DNA from: CAWARU01 sp963805795
GTDB lineage: Bacteria > Pseudomonadota > Gammaproteobacteria > UBA6186 > Azoamicaceae
Reading direction: 5' to 3'
DNA length: 64,000 bases
Assembly (NCBI GenBank): GCA_963805795.1
Contig: CAWDVG010000001.1
Coordinates: forward strand, 124,001-188,000
Shown one piece after another: positions 26,501 through 35,412 of this stretch. Every line of letters starts with the position of its first letter. The first letter of the stretch is position 1. Under the pieces are notes generated by a model. That model was not told the origin of the DNA, did not search any database, and saw only the letters and a program-made list of their open reading frames with translations. The position numbers and the translations under genes were made by a program.

Positions 26501-29076
26501 TGGTTTCAGCGATTCGCCCCTTAGAAAAAGACAATGATGCCAAAACCAAGTCTCCCTCCTTCTTGCCCAAACGTGCTGTTGGTTTAGCTTGGGTGGGGAT
26601 CAATCCTGCAGCTCGAACATTGGATCTTAACTTTGAAATTCCAAAAGAAGTTAAACCTCGTCAAACAGTTGAAATTCCACTCCAAGTCAGCAGAAAAGAT
26701 GGGAAAGGTTTATCTTCCCCCCTGCAGATGACGGTCGCTGCTGTGGATGAAGGCATATTAAAATTAACTGATTTTGCAACCCCGAAACCCCAAAATTATT
26801 TCTTGGGACAAAGAACTTTAGGTGTAGAACAACGAGATTTGTATGGTAGACTTATCGACCCCATTCCAGGTGATAAAGGCGTTTTAAGACAAGGTGGGGA
26901 TAACGGCATTTTATCTCGCAACATGCAAGCTTTATCCAAACGGTCCTTTAAAATTGTGTCGATATACAAAGGTATTGTTCAACCAGACAAAAATGGTAAG
27001 GCAAAAATTCAACTCGATCTGCCAGATTTTAATGGTAGCCTCCGCTTAATGGCAGTTGCCTTTGATGATAAACGTTTTGGTTCAGCAGAGGGTACTTTGT
27101 TGGTGCGAGATCCTATTGTATTAGAAGGCGTTTTACCACGCTTTTTGGCGCCTAAAGATCACTCTACCTTTTCTCTTTCATTGAATAATGTTTCAGCACC
27201 AGAAGGCAAATATCAGGTTGAAATAAAGACGAGCGGTTCGATAGGCTTAAGCGCCATTGAACCATCGAAGCAAGGAAAAGTGAAGGACAATACAAAAGGA
27301 AACGAAAATGCAAATAAAAAAGGAAATGAAAAGGATAGCCAGATAGACAATGATAATACGCAGACTTCAAAAATATTTGAGGTGACTTTAGAAAAAGAAG
27401 GAAAAGCAGAATTACAGATTCCTATTCAGGCACTGGGATTGGGGGACGGAAAAATTGAAGTGAGCTTAAAATCAGCAACCTTAAGTGAGCCACTTCCTAT
27501 TAGCAATAGTTATGATCTTTCAGTGCGAGAGGCAAGTCCATATGTGAGTTGGGTTGTAGGACATCTTTTGAAAAGCCAAATCTCCTATAAAATTGCAGAA
27601 GATTTTAAAAATTTCATGCCAGGCTCGGAACAGATCTTGCTTTCAATTAGCTCTGCTGTGCCCTGGGATACAGCAGGTTTAGCCAAGAACCTAGCGGTAT
27701 ATCCCTATGGATGCGTAGAACAAATAACCAGCAAAGGAATGGGGGCCTTGTATTCGAACGATAGCAGTCAAGCACAAAGAGTGAACCAAGCACTTGCATT
27801 GCTGTCTGAAAAACAATTAAGTTCAGGCGCCTATAGCTTATGGAGTTATGGCGAATCCTCTGGCGATCCTTTCTTGACCAGTTATGTTATGGATTTTTAT
27901 TTAAGAGCTAAAGCAGCAGGTTTTGAGATCCCACAATTCTCTTTAAGCCGAGGCTTAGATGGCTTAAGAGTATGGATGGATCGATCGGGTGAATTAAAGC
28001 CAGATGACCTTAGCGGGCTTGCATACGCCGTATATGTACTTACGAAAGCAGATCAAGTATCTAGTGGTACAGTACGATATTTCTATGACAATTATTTTGA
28101 ACAACTGGATAATCCATTGGCAAGAGCCATGGTTGCAAATGCACTCGCGATGAAAGGTGAGTCTGAACGGGCAGTGCTGGCTTTTAGTAATATTTATACA
28201 ACCCCAAAAAGTGGTTTGACGTCGAAAGGGCCGTTTGGAAGCAGCTTGCGAAACCAGGCTGGATTGCTCAGTTTAGGCATTGAAACCTTAAAAGCAAATC
28301 CAACACTAAAAGAGGTTCAAGAAATAGTAGAAAGTTCCATTGAAAGTTTACAGAAAGACTTGCATATAATGGAAACAGATAAGCCTGTTACTTCTCTTCT
28401 GAGTACTCAAGAAATGGCATGGGTTTTACTTGCTTCAAACAGTTTGAATGCTCAAAATAAAGAAGAGCCTATTCAAATTATTGTCAATGAAACTTTGCAA
28501 AAAACAGACAAGCATTCCTTGCAATTACCGGTTACGGCAGAAGAATTGAAGCAGGGTTTGGCATTAAGCAATCAAGGTAAAAATGATTTATATGTTAATA
28601 TCAGTTTAACTGCGCTTCCAAAAGAAGAGCCGCAAGCAGAGAGCAAAGGGATGACAATTGAATCCCATTATTATGATTTAGAGGGTCATAATATTGATCC
28701 TGCAGCGGTAAAGCAGGGTGAGCAGATGTTAGTGATTATCAAAGGAACACAAGAGGATAAACGTCCTCGACAGATGTTAATTGTGGATTTATTGCCAGCA
28801 GGTTTCGAGATTGAAAATGCGAAAATAAGTCAGGAAAATCGACCTTACGAATGGCTGCCCGAGCTTTCAATAACGGCATTTTCGGATGGCAGGGATGATA
28901 GATATGTTGCAGCCATAGACATGACTGAAGCAAATACTGCTTTTCAAGTGGCTTATCAGGTTAGGGCCGTTACGCCAGGTATTTATATTAAACCTGGTCT
29001 TTTTGTAGAAGATATGTATGCACCAAGCTTTTTTGCAAGGACCAATGCGCTTAAGGTGGAAGTGACCACTCCTTAA
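23575..29076 (+). CDS. Bacterial alpha-2-macroglobulin (1833 aa)
   Basis: Bacterial A2M traps attacking proteases in the periplasm and usually pairs with PBP1C, which repairs the wall. A signal peptide is visible (FARIVFVFFLLLTFSV, cleavage near AYANTEA). There is no lipobox cysteine, so unlike the E. coli lipoprotein form it should be soluble. The thioester motif is intact: YPYGCVEQ with C1380. MG-domain segments such as YTEQGVYRPGSTVHVDTLLR are conserved. A 35-residue Lys/Asn/Asp-rich insert lies near residues 1230-1265 (27262-27370), just before the thioester domain. It starts 27 bp before pbpC. Confidence 0.95.
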   Translation: MMKFARIVFVFFLLLTFSVSEPLAYANTEATSNNTNTNTSTNNNSAKNDNTSENATANPSDKNFEFPDYLVKEANEQVTAFQKETGSLTTEEIHKAESRAKEAFVRQDWIVATNEYSRVLGKHPERRDIWIRLSIAAHNKNIQERNYVTEAVAKKAAIAAYTLAKSPDEQAEAILVYGNTFNPSDDYDYPYYQYALDYASYLSDITKLKQSNKDLLNVMDFRYLQPRVNTDSSPPSVCFLFSHPIDTKDINITDYVSISPKVDAGIKVQGRELCLTGLQFGKTYDVIIKAGIKDNFGAKLKQDEKLSIKVRDQDSRLSFNNKAYILRKDENANVPLTGVNVDSVSIKILRVSERAMDFVVGQSKEFLSKLWDYRIDQIENETGELLYSGEMSFSKEKNKTVTMQVPFSEVVKTPEPGIYIIQAEEKNVLSNKASATQWLIVSDLALTTFTQSDGSITVNVRSLKTADPLTDVELRLIAHNNMVLQTLRSNRDGMVTFEPAVTTGKGGNRPLMILAYGAKKDFSFISLDLPAFDLSDRGIAGRNTPGPLDAFLYTEQGVYRPGSTVHVDTLLRNEKGLLSPKLPLTFKVLRSDETLVKTFTKTGNELGYYNIDIPLSQSARTGQWTVFAYADPNKDPIGRCQFSVEDFVPSRIAVTVKANQPFLSEQQPTQIDVEGRYLFGFPAIGLKGEATVNLRPRAIPFPQLSDYVFGLENDAFENQFSQQAIPPLNREGKSEYTLQLEKLPQTTKPLEAVVRVTLSDQGGRPEIGRLILPVHTTSDLIGIKALFKDRLLPEVEPEAKFEVIAVDPNGKTVAVSELQYEFFSENLQYSWFRPEKYAPWQYKTIIDDKFLQSGSLSVVEGKPQILNLPIKDWGQYRLEIKDPKTGAATSYRFQKGWFALSEGVDAPDKLTVKVNKALVDMNDTVELQIDAPFEGQALVTIANDRILETRNIVLGKKGNRIKFTANENWGVGVYCMVSAIRPLEKDNDAKTKSPSFLPKRAVGLAWVGINPAARTLDLNFEIPKEVKPRQTVEIPLQVSRKDGKGLSSPLQMTVAAVDEGILKLTDFATPKPQNYFLGQRTLGVEQRDLYGRLIDPIPGDKGVLRQGGDNGILSRNMQALSKRSFKIVSIYKGIVQPDKNGKAKIQLDLPDFNGSLRLMAVAFDDKRFGSAEGTLLVRDPIVLEGVLPRFLAPKDHSTFSLSLNNVSAPEGKYQVEIKTSGSIGLSAIEPSKQGKVKDNTKGNENANKKGNEKDSQIDNDNTQTSKIFEVTLEKEGKAELQIPIQALGLGDGKIEVSLKSATLSEPLPISNSYDLSVREASPYVSWVVGHLLKSQISYKIAEDFKNFMPGSEQILLSISSAVPWDTAGLAKNLAVYPYGCVEQITSKGMGALYSNDSSQAQRVNQALALLSEKQLSSGAYSLWSYGESSGDPFLTSYVMDFYLRAKAAGFEIPQFSLSRGLDGLRVWMDRSGELKPDDLSGLAYAVYVLTKADQVSSGTVRYFYDNYFEQLDNPLARAMVANALAMKGESERAVLAFSNIYTTPKSGLTSKGPFGSSLRNQAGLLSLGIETLKANPTLKEVQEIVESSIESLQKDLHIMETDKPVTSLLSTQEMAWVLLASNSLNAQNKEEPIQIIVNETLQKTDKHSLQLPVTAEELKQGLALSNQGKNDLYVNISLTALPKEEPQAESKGMTIESHYYDLEGHNIDPAAVKQGEQMLVIIKGTQEDKRPRQMLIVDLLPAGFEIENAKISQENRPYEWLPELSITAFSDGRDDRYVAAIDMTEANTAFQVAYQVRAVTPGIYIKPGLFVEDMYAPSFFARTNALKVEVTTP

Positions 29077-29102
29077 AATGACGATGCCTTAACAGAGTAA
29101 TA

Positions 29103-31259
29103 ATGAATATAATAATATCTAAATTTTGGAAGTTTATAACTCGTATACTCCTAAGCTTATTAATAGGCTTAGGAGTATGCTGTTGCTTAGCTTTAATATT
29201 AGATAAACTCCTTCCTCTTAAACTCGACAAATATTGGGATCAATCGACGATCTTATTGGATAAACAAGGAGAATTATTATCCTTAAGTTTGGCAAGTGAT
29301 GAACGTATTCGATTACCTATACAATTAGAGATGGTTGATCCCTTATTTATTCGTCTATTAATTAATTATGAAGACAAACGTTTTTATTATCATCCGGGTG
29401 TTGATCCTGTTGCATTGTTGCGAGCTTTGGGCCAATATGTATTTTCAGGGCGCGTGATTTCTGGCGGATCTACTTTAACCATGCAGGTAGCGCGTTTATT
29501 GGAGCCTCGTCCTAGACTGATAAAAAATAAAGCCATTGAGCTACTAAGAGCCATGCAATTAGAATATCATTTCTCCAAAAAAAGTATATTAGAAATGTAT
29601 TTATGCCTTGCTCCTTATGGAGGAAATTTAGAAGGCATTCGAGCAGCTTCTTTAAGCTATTTTGCCAAAGAACCCAAACATGTTACGCCTTCAGAGGCAG
29701 CATTATTAGCTGTTTTGCCGCAATCTCCGACCCGTTTAAGACCGGATAGGATCAATAGCGAGGCTAAAGCTTTTAGAGATAAATTAATAGATAGGATGTC
29801 GCAAACTCATATTTTGACTAGTAAGGAAGCAAGAGAGGCCAAAGATGAACCTGTTCCTACACGAAGAGTTGCTTTTCCTAAATTGGCGTTACATCTTTTG
29901 GCGGAACAATCTATTATTAATATAAAAAAAAATGAGACAGATCTTCAAAAAAAGAACTTTGTTGTCCAATCCACTCTGAATAAAAATTTGCAAGTCCAAG
30001 TGGAGCGCTATTTAAAATCGACATTGCCTTTCCTAGAAAGCACTCAAACAGCTGCTGCGATGGTAGTAGATAATGAAACTCAAGAAATTCTTGTCTATGT
30101 GGGATCTGCCGATTTTTTTTCCGAACAAAAATTGGGACAGGTGGATATGATAAAAGCGATTCGATCCCCCGGATCCACCTTGAAGCCATTTATTTATGGC
30201 TTAGGTTTTGAAAAAAAATTACTGCATCCTGAAACCATTGTAAAAGATACTCCCATGGGTTTTTCAGGCTATGCACCCAGTAATTTTCGAGACGTTTTTC
30301 ATGGAGAGGTGACTATTCGGGAAGCCTTGCAACAATCATTGAATATTCCTGCAGTTTTGGCTTTAGAAAAAATGGGTCCAGGACATTTTTGTGATTGGTT
30401 AAATCTGTTTGGAGTCCACTTATTCTTCAGAGATAAGTCTAGTAAACCAACCTTGCCCATTGCTTTAGGTGGGTTGGGTATCCGTTTTTTTGATCTGATG
30501 GGTCTTTATGTTGCACTCGGGAACCAAGGGCAATATGCAGCTTTAAAATTATTCAATAATGCGCAAGAAAATACGGAAGACGAAAAAATAGAAGAAGAAA
30601 ATAAAATAACCGCTTTTTTGAGCAAAGAAGTTGCCTGGCATTTAACCAAAATATTACAAGAAACCCATGCACCAAATGGATTTGTAGATAATCAATTTAC
30701 AGCCCAGTCTGCATTCGCCTATAAAACAGGCACTTCTTATGGCTATCGTGATGCCTGGGCTATTGGATATAGTCATGAGTTTACGATTGGGGTTTGGGTC
30801 GGAAAACCGGATGGGTCTTCTTCTATTAATAAGACGGGTAGAGATACCGCTGCACCCATACTATTTAAAATATTAGGAATGCTGCCAACAAAAAATCAAA
30901 AACAAATATCCTCTAATCCTTCTGTAGGTCATTTATCTTTAAAAAATTATGAACTTCCAAAAAACTTAAGGGTACTTCAAAGGGAAAATACCTTAGATAG
31001 AACTCAAAAAAAGAAATCATTCCAGATTCAGTTTCCAAAAGAGGGTGCTGTTATTTATGTTGATACTTCGCAACCGCTGCATTTTATATTATCGGGGGGA
31101 GAACCCCCTTATTATGCTTTTATTAATGGTCAGCCCTTAGCAGAGAGTTTTGCAAAAACCGACATTCTTTGGCAGCCCACCCAAGCATCGGGATTTGTTG
31201 AGTTTTCGGTAATAGATAGTAGGGGGCAGTCTGATGTGGTTTCGATAGAGGTGAAGTAG
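29103..31259 (+). CDS. pbpC: Penicillin-binding protein 1C
   Basis: This is a bifunctional peptidoglycan synthase, anchored in the inner membrane by an N-terminal helix (about residues 10-35). The transglycosylase domain has the catalytic glutamate in EDKRFYYHPGVDP, plus GGSTLTMQVARL and LAPYGGNLEG. The transpeptidase-like domain has STLK (S358-K361), SLN and KTGT (541-544). The C-terminal BiPBP_C domain ends the protein, with FILSGGEPPYYAFING. Together these identify PBP1C rather than 1A or 1B. It lies 26 bp after the A2M gene, the classic pairing. Confidence 0.95.
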   Translation: MNIIISKFWKFITRILLSLLIGLGVCCCLALILDKLLPLKLDKYWDQSTILLDKQGELLSLSLASDERIRLPIQLEMVDPLFIRLLINYEDKRFYYHPGVDPVALLRALGQYVFSGRVISGGSTLTMQVARLLEPRPRLIKNKAIELLRAMQLEYHFSKKSILEMYLCLAPYGGNLEGIRAASLSYFAKEPKHVTPSEAALLAVLPQSPTRLRPDRINSEAKAFRDKLIDRMSQTHILTSKEAREAKDEPVPTRRVAFPKLALHLLAEQSIINIKKNETDLQKKNFVVQSTLNKNLQVQVERYLKSTLPFLESTQTAAAMVVDNETQEILVYVGSADFFSEQKLGQVDMIKAIRSPGSTLKPFIYGLGFEKKLLHPETIVKDTPMGFSGYAPSNFRDVFHGEVTIREALQQSLNIPAVLALEKMGPGHFCDWLNLFGVHLFFRDKSSKPTLPIALGGLGIRFFDLMGLYVALGNQGQYAALKLFNNAQENTEDEKIEEENKITAFLSKEVAWHLTKILQETHAPNGFVDNQFTAQSAFAYKTGTSYGYRDAWAIGYSHEFTIGVWVGKPDGSSSINKTGRDTAAPILFKILGMLPTKNQKQISSNPSVGHLSLKNYELPKNLRVLQRENTLDRTQKKKSFQIQFPKEGAVIYVDTSQPLHFILSGGEPPYYAFINGQPLAESFAKTDILWQPTQASGFVEFSVIDSRGQSDVVSIEVK

Positions 31260-31377
31260 GGCTAGTAGATCAGCTTAGCGAAATCTCAACTGGCCTAATT
31301 GTTTATATAGGTCATACCTTGCAAAAATGCTCCAAAACATTATGCATTTAGCAAGTTCGATGCCATACTTAACGGGT

Positions 31378-33531
31378 ATGAAATTTAAATTACTTCGATG
31401 GGGTTCTCTATTTTTTATAGCAGTGTTGCTACATGGCTATTCGAATTCTATTTTTGCTCTTCCTTGCACGCCACTCACACCCTGTTCAGGCCCTTTTTCC
31501 ATGTTTTCACTACAGGGTTGTAATTCTTCTACAGCGATGTGTGGCGCCCAACCGAAACGATGCGATTTTTGCGTATATGAAAAATGCCCTCCAGATTTTT
31601 GTAGGGCAAAAAGAATAGAACAAGAATTGCATGATCTGCGTTGTCAGGTCGAAGATGGACATATGTATGCTGCTGTTACTTTGGGTCATCGTTTCTTGAT
31701 GGGAGATGAAGTTTGTAGAGATTTAAATCTTGCCGTTTGCTGGTATAAAAAAGCAGCAGAAGCCGGGATTCCCATTGCCCAAGTGCAGATGGGGAATTTT
31801 TATCGAGATGGCTGTGTTTTGCCGCGAAATATTGAATTAGCCGCAAGTTGGTATCAGCGAGCTGTTGATCGCGGTGATATTACGGGTATGTTAGCCCTAG
31901 CAGAATTATATAGGGGTTGGCATGGTGGTAAAGAGAACATATCAAAGGCATTAGCTTTATATAGAAGAGCGGCAGCATTAGGATCTTCTGATGCCGAATA
32001 TCAAAGTGGTCTGTTACTAATGAAAGCTGGACAAAAACAAACGGTTAATGAGGGAATTGAAAAACTCCTGGCCCTAGCCGAAGACGGGCATCCAGAAGCT
32101 TTAGCGGCGATTGGAGATGCTTATTATGAAGGTCGTTTGGGTCCTAGAAACATGGGCAAGGCCTATGATTATTGGTTTCGGGCGGCAAAAATGGGTTCTG
32201 CTATTGGCGCTTTTAAATTAGGAATGGCCTATTCTTATGGGGAATGCACACCCAGAAATCCTTGCGAGGCAGCAGGTTGGATTGTGGTCGCAGCTAGAAG
32301 AGGTTTACCGGAAGCTGAATTAATAGCAGGTGATCTTTATCGCGAAGGTCGTGGTGTTGTTAAAAACCTTAGAGTTGCAGCTGAATGGTATATGAAGGCG
32401 GCTCATCACAATCTTTGGAGAGCACAGTTAGAATTAGCCGATTTCTATCATGCCGGCAAAGGAGATCTGCCGCGTGTTTTAGAAGAGGCTGCACGACGCT
32501 ATAAAATTGCATCTGATTTTGGTAATGATGCTTATGCCTCGTTAATGCTAAGTATCATGTATGAAGATGGCCGAGGCGTTCCTCAGGATTTAGCAAGAAA
32601 TGTCGCTTATTATGAAAAAGCCCGTTGTCAGCCTGGATTTTTAGAAGCGCAGTACAAAATTGGTCGCCGATATGCTCAGGGCTATGGTTTACCAAAAAGT
32701 ATGAATTTAGCCATCCGTTGGTTTTGCCGAGCAGCAAATTGTGGTTTAACAGTGGCTCAGGTGGAATTGGGCGATATACATTATTTAGGTGTTTGTGTTC
32801 CACAAGATTTTGGAAAAGCTTTCGAATGGTATCATAAAGCGGCTTGTTGTGGGCATAGTTATGCCCAAAATATGTTGGGGTTGATCTTATTAGAAGGGGA
32901 TTGCCTGCCGCAATATGCCAGAACGGTAGTTTGTGGTTTTCGATTTGAAAATAAACGACCCGTCAAAGATTGTATGCATCCTTGTATTCGATGTAAACAA
33001 GTCATTTGTAAATGTGAGCCCGCTTATTCCGAAAAACCAGGCAATGGTTGCCCGATGTGTTTTATTAAAGAACCTGAAAGACATTTACAAGTGAAATGCC
33101 ATTGTAATCCTAATGCACCTTGTAATTGCGGGGCACGCAATAGATATCGTTGTGTTGCCTGGTGCGAAGAAATTTGTGCACCCAAACATAAATATTGTGG
33201 ACCTGTTCCCGGACGTTGTACTGTTGCTATTTCTAAGACAAACGCGACTCGTGCTGCTAAATGGATTCATCAAGCCGCTATGAGTGGTGCCGGCCAAGCG
33301 CAATTCCAATTAGGTATTTTATATATGAAAGGTATTGGTGTGCCAAGAGATGAAGGCAAGGCCTATGCTTGGCTACAAACGGCATTAGAATGTATGGATG
33401 ACAAAAATGCTGATATCATTAACTGTTTGATTGATCAAATGTCACCAGAAATGCGCAGAAGAGCAGTCTGCCTAGCAGAGCGAGCCAAGTGTCAATATCG
33501 AGCGCCTTGCCCGCATTATCCGGTGCGATAA
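31378..33531 (+). CDS. Secreted Sel1-repeat protein with cysteine-rich insert (717 aa)
   Basis: ATG 31378 gives a clean signal peptide (MKFKLLRWGSLFFIAVLLHG, cleavage near IFA), while ATG 31327 would add 17 residues before it. Neither has a strong ribosome site. Many Sel1 repeats follow, of the A-x2-LG-x6-G-x4-A-x2-W-x2-AA type: GMLALAELYRGW, QMGNFYRDG, AEWYMKAAHH, ARYALASDFG-type variants. They fold into a superhelix that binds proteins. Near residues 510-620 the repeats are interrupted by about 17 cysteines in CxxC and CxC pairs (CIRCKQVICKC, CPMCF, CHCNPNAPCNC), then one repeat resumes. Sel1 proteins such as LpnE and EnhC aid host entry in Legionella; a similar role is inference. Confidence 0.85.
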   Translation: MKFKLLRWGSLFFIAVLLHGYSNSIFALPCTPLTPCSGPFSMFSLQGCNSSTAMCGAQPKRCDFCVYEKCPPDFCRAKRIEQELHDLRCQVEDGHMYAAVTLGHRFLMGDEVCRDLNLAVCWYKKAAEAGIPIAQVQMGNFYRDGCVLPRNIELAASWYQRAVDRGDITGMLALAELYRGWHGGKENISKALALYRRAAALGSSDAEYQSGLLLMKAGQKQTVNEGIEKLLALAEDGHPEALAAIGDAYYEGRLGPRNMGKAYDYWFRAAKMGSAIGAFKLGMAYSYGECTPRNPCEAAGWIVVAARRGLPEAELIAGDLYREGRGVVKNLRVAAEWYMKAAHHNLWRAQLELADFYHAGKGDLPRVLEEAARRYKIASDFGNDAYASLMLSIMYEDGRGVPQDLARNVAYYEKARCQPGFLEAQYKIGRRYAQGYGLPKSMNLAIRWFCRAANCGLTVAQVELGDIHYLGVCVPQDFGKAFEWYHKAACCGHSYAQNMLGLILLEGDCLPQYARTVVCGFRFENKRPVKDCMHPCIRCKQVICKCEPAYSEKPGNGCPMCFIKEPERHLQVKCHCNPNAPCNCGARNRYRCVAWCEEICAPKHKYCGPVPGRCTVAISKTNATRAAKWIHQAAMSGAGQAQFQLGILYMKGIGVPRDEGKAYAWLQTALECMDDKNADIINCLIDQMSPEMRRRAVCLAERAKCQYRAPCPHYPVR

Positions 33532-33718
33532 AACTAATAATGACCGAAATTATTACAAAAACATTGATTCTATTAAAAAATTAACCATAAAAGTCTCAAA
33601 TAGGTCCTTAAAGGTCTTTACAAAGACACCCCTTTAGGGCACACTGACTAAGTGCTTTAGCTAAATACTTTTGGAAACAAGTGTAGATTCAATAACAAAA
33701 TTGTGAGGAATATCACCT

Positions 33719-35083
33719 ATGAACCGTAGTCCATATCTGACAACCGCCACCGAAAAACCTTCTGTTGTCGCCTTACCTGTTTCTAAGGTTTCCTTTATTT
33801 CAGCTTGTATCATGTGGGCTTTGGCTGCAATTTTCTATTTTTATGATTATTTATTACAAGTTTCACCCAGTGCCATGAAGCCTGAGTTGATGTTATCTTT
33901 GGCTAAACATGCAGAGGATTTTGGAAGTTTATCCGCCTACTGTTTATACGCATATGGTTTAATGCAGATTCCTGCGGGCGTATTATTAGATAAATATGGA
34001 CCTAGACGTATTATTACTATTGCTTCCTGTTTATGTGCTATTGGGAGTTTGGTATTTGCTGCCTCAACCACCTTATGGCATGCAAAAGTAGGGCGTTTAT
34101 TAATTGGTGCCGGTGCAGGTTTTGCTTTATTAACCTGTTTAAAAATTGCCTGCCAATGGTTTCCCCGTAATCGTTATGCCTTTATGACGGGCTTAACAGT
34201 CACGGTTGGTTTTTTAGGGGCTGCAGTTGGTTTATCCTCGGTTGCAGAAGTCGTTGCTAACTTTGGTTGGCGTGAAAGTATGTATTGGGGTGGTGTCGTT
34301 GGTTTGGTTATTTCAGTCTTATTATGGATTTTTGTTAAAGATAAACCTTGCGATGAGAAACGCGTAGCAGGGATTAGTTTCGAAGGTGAAATCCCACGTG
34401 GCGCTATAATAACTAAGAAACAGGAAATGATACAGGGACTGAAACTGATCATGAAAAGCAAGCAAACTTGGATTGCTTCTTTATTTGCTGGGTTTATGTT
34501 TGTACCTACCTTATCTTTTGGCGGGTTATGGGGAATTCCATTTTTACAAGAAGCGCATGGTTTTGATCGAGCTACCGCAGGCAAATGTGCATCGTTAATT
34601 TATATTGGCTTTATGTTGGGAGGCGCATTTTGGGGTTTTTTATCTGATTACTATCGTCGCCGTAATCTTCCGATGATCATCGCGAATCTCTCCTTGTTAG
34701 TTGTTACCTTAGTCTTAATTTATGCAAAAGGATTGCCTTTGTTTGCTATGCAGTCTTTATTGTTCAGTTTAGGATTTTTTGGCAGCGCCTTTATATTAGC
34801 CTTTGCCGTTATCGCAGAAATTAACCCCGTTTATTTAGCGGCTACTGCCAGTGGATTCGCTAATGCCTTGAATACTTTATGGGGCGCATTAGGCCAACCT
34901 GTCATTGGAAAAATATTAGATATGACAGCAAAAACACCAGTAATGGTGGGTGGAGAACAAGTTTTCACTTTGGCAGAATATCAACAAGCCTTTATTGCTT
35001 TACCGATTTGTTTAGTTTTATCGTTTATATTTTTAATGTTTTTGAAAGAAACGAGGGGACAAGCTCTTCATCATCATCATTGA
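33719..35083 (+). CDS. MFS transporter (454 aa)
   Basis: This is a twelve-helix major facilitator with motif-A-like LLDKYGPRRII between helices 2 and 3 and a second copy (LSDYYRRRNLPMI) between helices 8 and 9. The N-terminal sequence FYDYLLQVSPSAMKPEL is of a type I associate with Legionella and Coxiella permeases of unknown substrate. GAGGA precedes the ATG. The protein ends in four histidines (HHHH), encoded by four identical CAT codons. Substrate is unknown. Confidence 0.88.
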   Translation: MNRSPYLTTATEKPSVVALPVSKVSFISACIMWALAAIFYFYDYLLQVSPSAMKPELMLSLAKHAEDFGSLSAYCLYAYGLMQIPAGVLLDKYGPRRIITIASCLCAIGSLVFAASTTLWHAKVGRLLIGAGAGFALLTCLKIACQWFPRNRYAFMTGLTVTVGFLGAAVGLSSVAEVVANFGWRESMYWGGVVGLVISVLLWIFVKDKPCDEKRVAGISFEGEIPRGAIITKKQEMIQGLKLIMKSKQTWIASLFAGFMFVPTLSFGGLWGIPFLQEAHGFDRATAGKCASLIYIGFMLGGAFWGFLSDYYRRRNLPMIIANLSLLVVTLVLIYAKGLPLFAMQSLLFSLGFFGSAFILAFAVIAEINPVYLAATASGFANALNTLWGALGQPVIGKILDMTAKTPVMVGGEQVFTLAEYQQAFIALPICLVLSFIFLMFLKETRGQALHHHH

Positions 35084-35126
35084 ATCCGTTTGCTTTGAGT
35101 ATATTGGTTGGCAGCTTTGTAACCCT

Positions 35127-35384
35127 GTGCGTAATTATACTGCTGGTCATACTACTGCTGCCAAAGCGACGGCAACAGCTGCCGAGACCGCTGCAACTGT
35201 TGTTTCTGGCAAGGCATTTTTACCACAGAGTCAGAAGCTTAAAAGAGGCCAAAATAATAAGGTTTATGCTCAACATACTATGACTAATTTGCAAGGAATG
35301 TTTTATCACGCAGGTTTTACTCCCAATGCACTAGGGATTATGGCCTCAAAGAAGTTTGATCCTACTCGTTTTAAGAACTGTTAA
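35127..35384 (+). CDS. Doubtful small open frame (85 aa)
   Basis: This GTG-start frame has an Ala/Thr-rich N-terminus (TTAAKATATAAETAATVV) and a more protein-like C-terminus (GMFYHAGFTPNALGIMASKK). No ribosome site precedes the GTG, and the same frame is open for about 75 bp before that with no ATG. It could be a genuine unknown, or the 3' remnant of a lost gene. It is the only candidate in the 329 bp between the MFS gene and radA. Confidence 0.3.
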   Translation: MRNYTAGHTTAAKATATAAETAATVVSGKAFLPQSQKLKRGQNNKVYAQHTMTNLQGMFYHAGFTPNALGIMASKKFDPTRFKNC

Positions 35385-35412
35385 AGCTATTCGTAGACGT
35401 TACACCGAGTAA

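Noticed and set aside
33719..35083. His4 at the C-terminus of the MFS gene as an artificial tag
   Set aside because: There are only four His, and the surrounding sequence is native, so it is natural.
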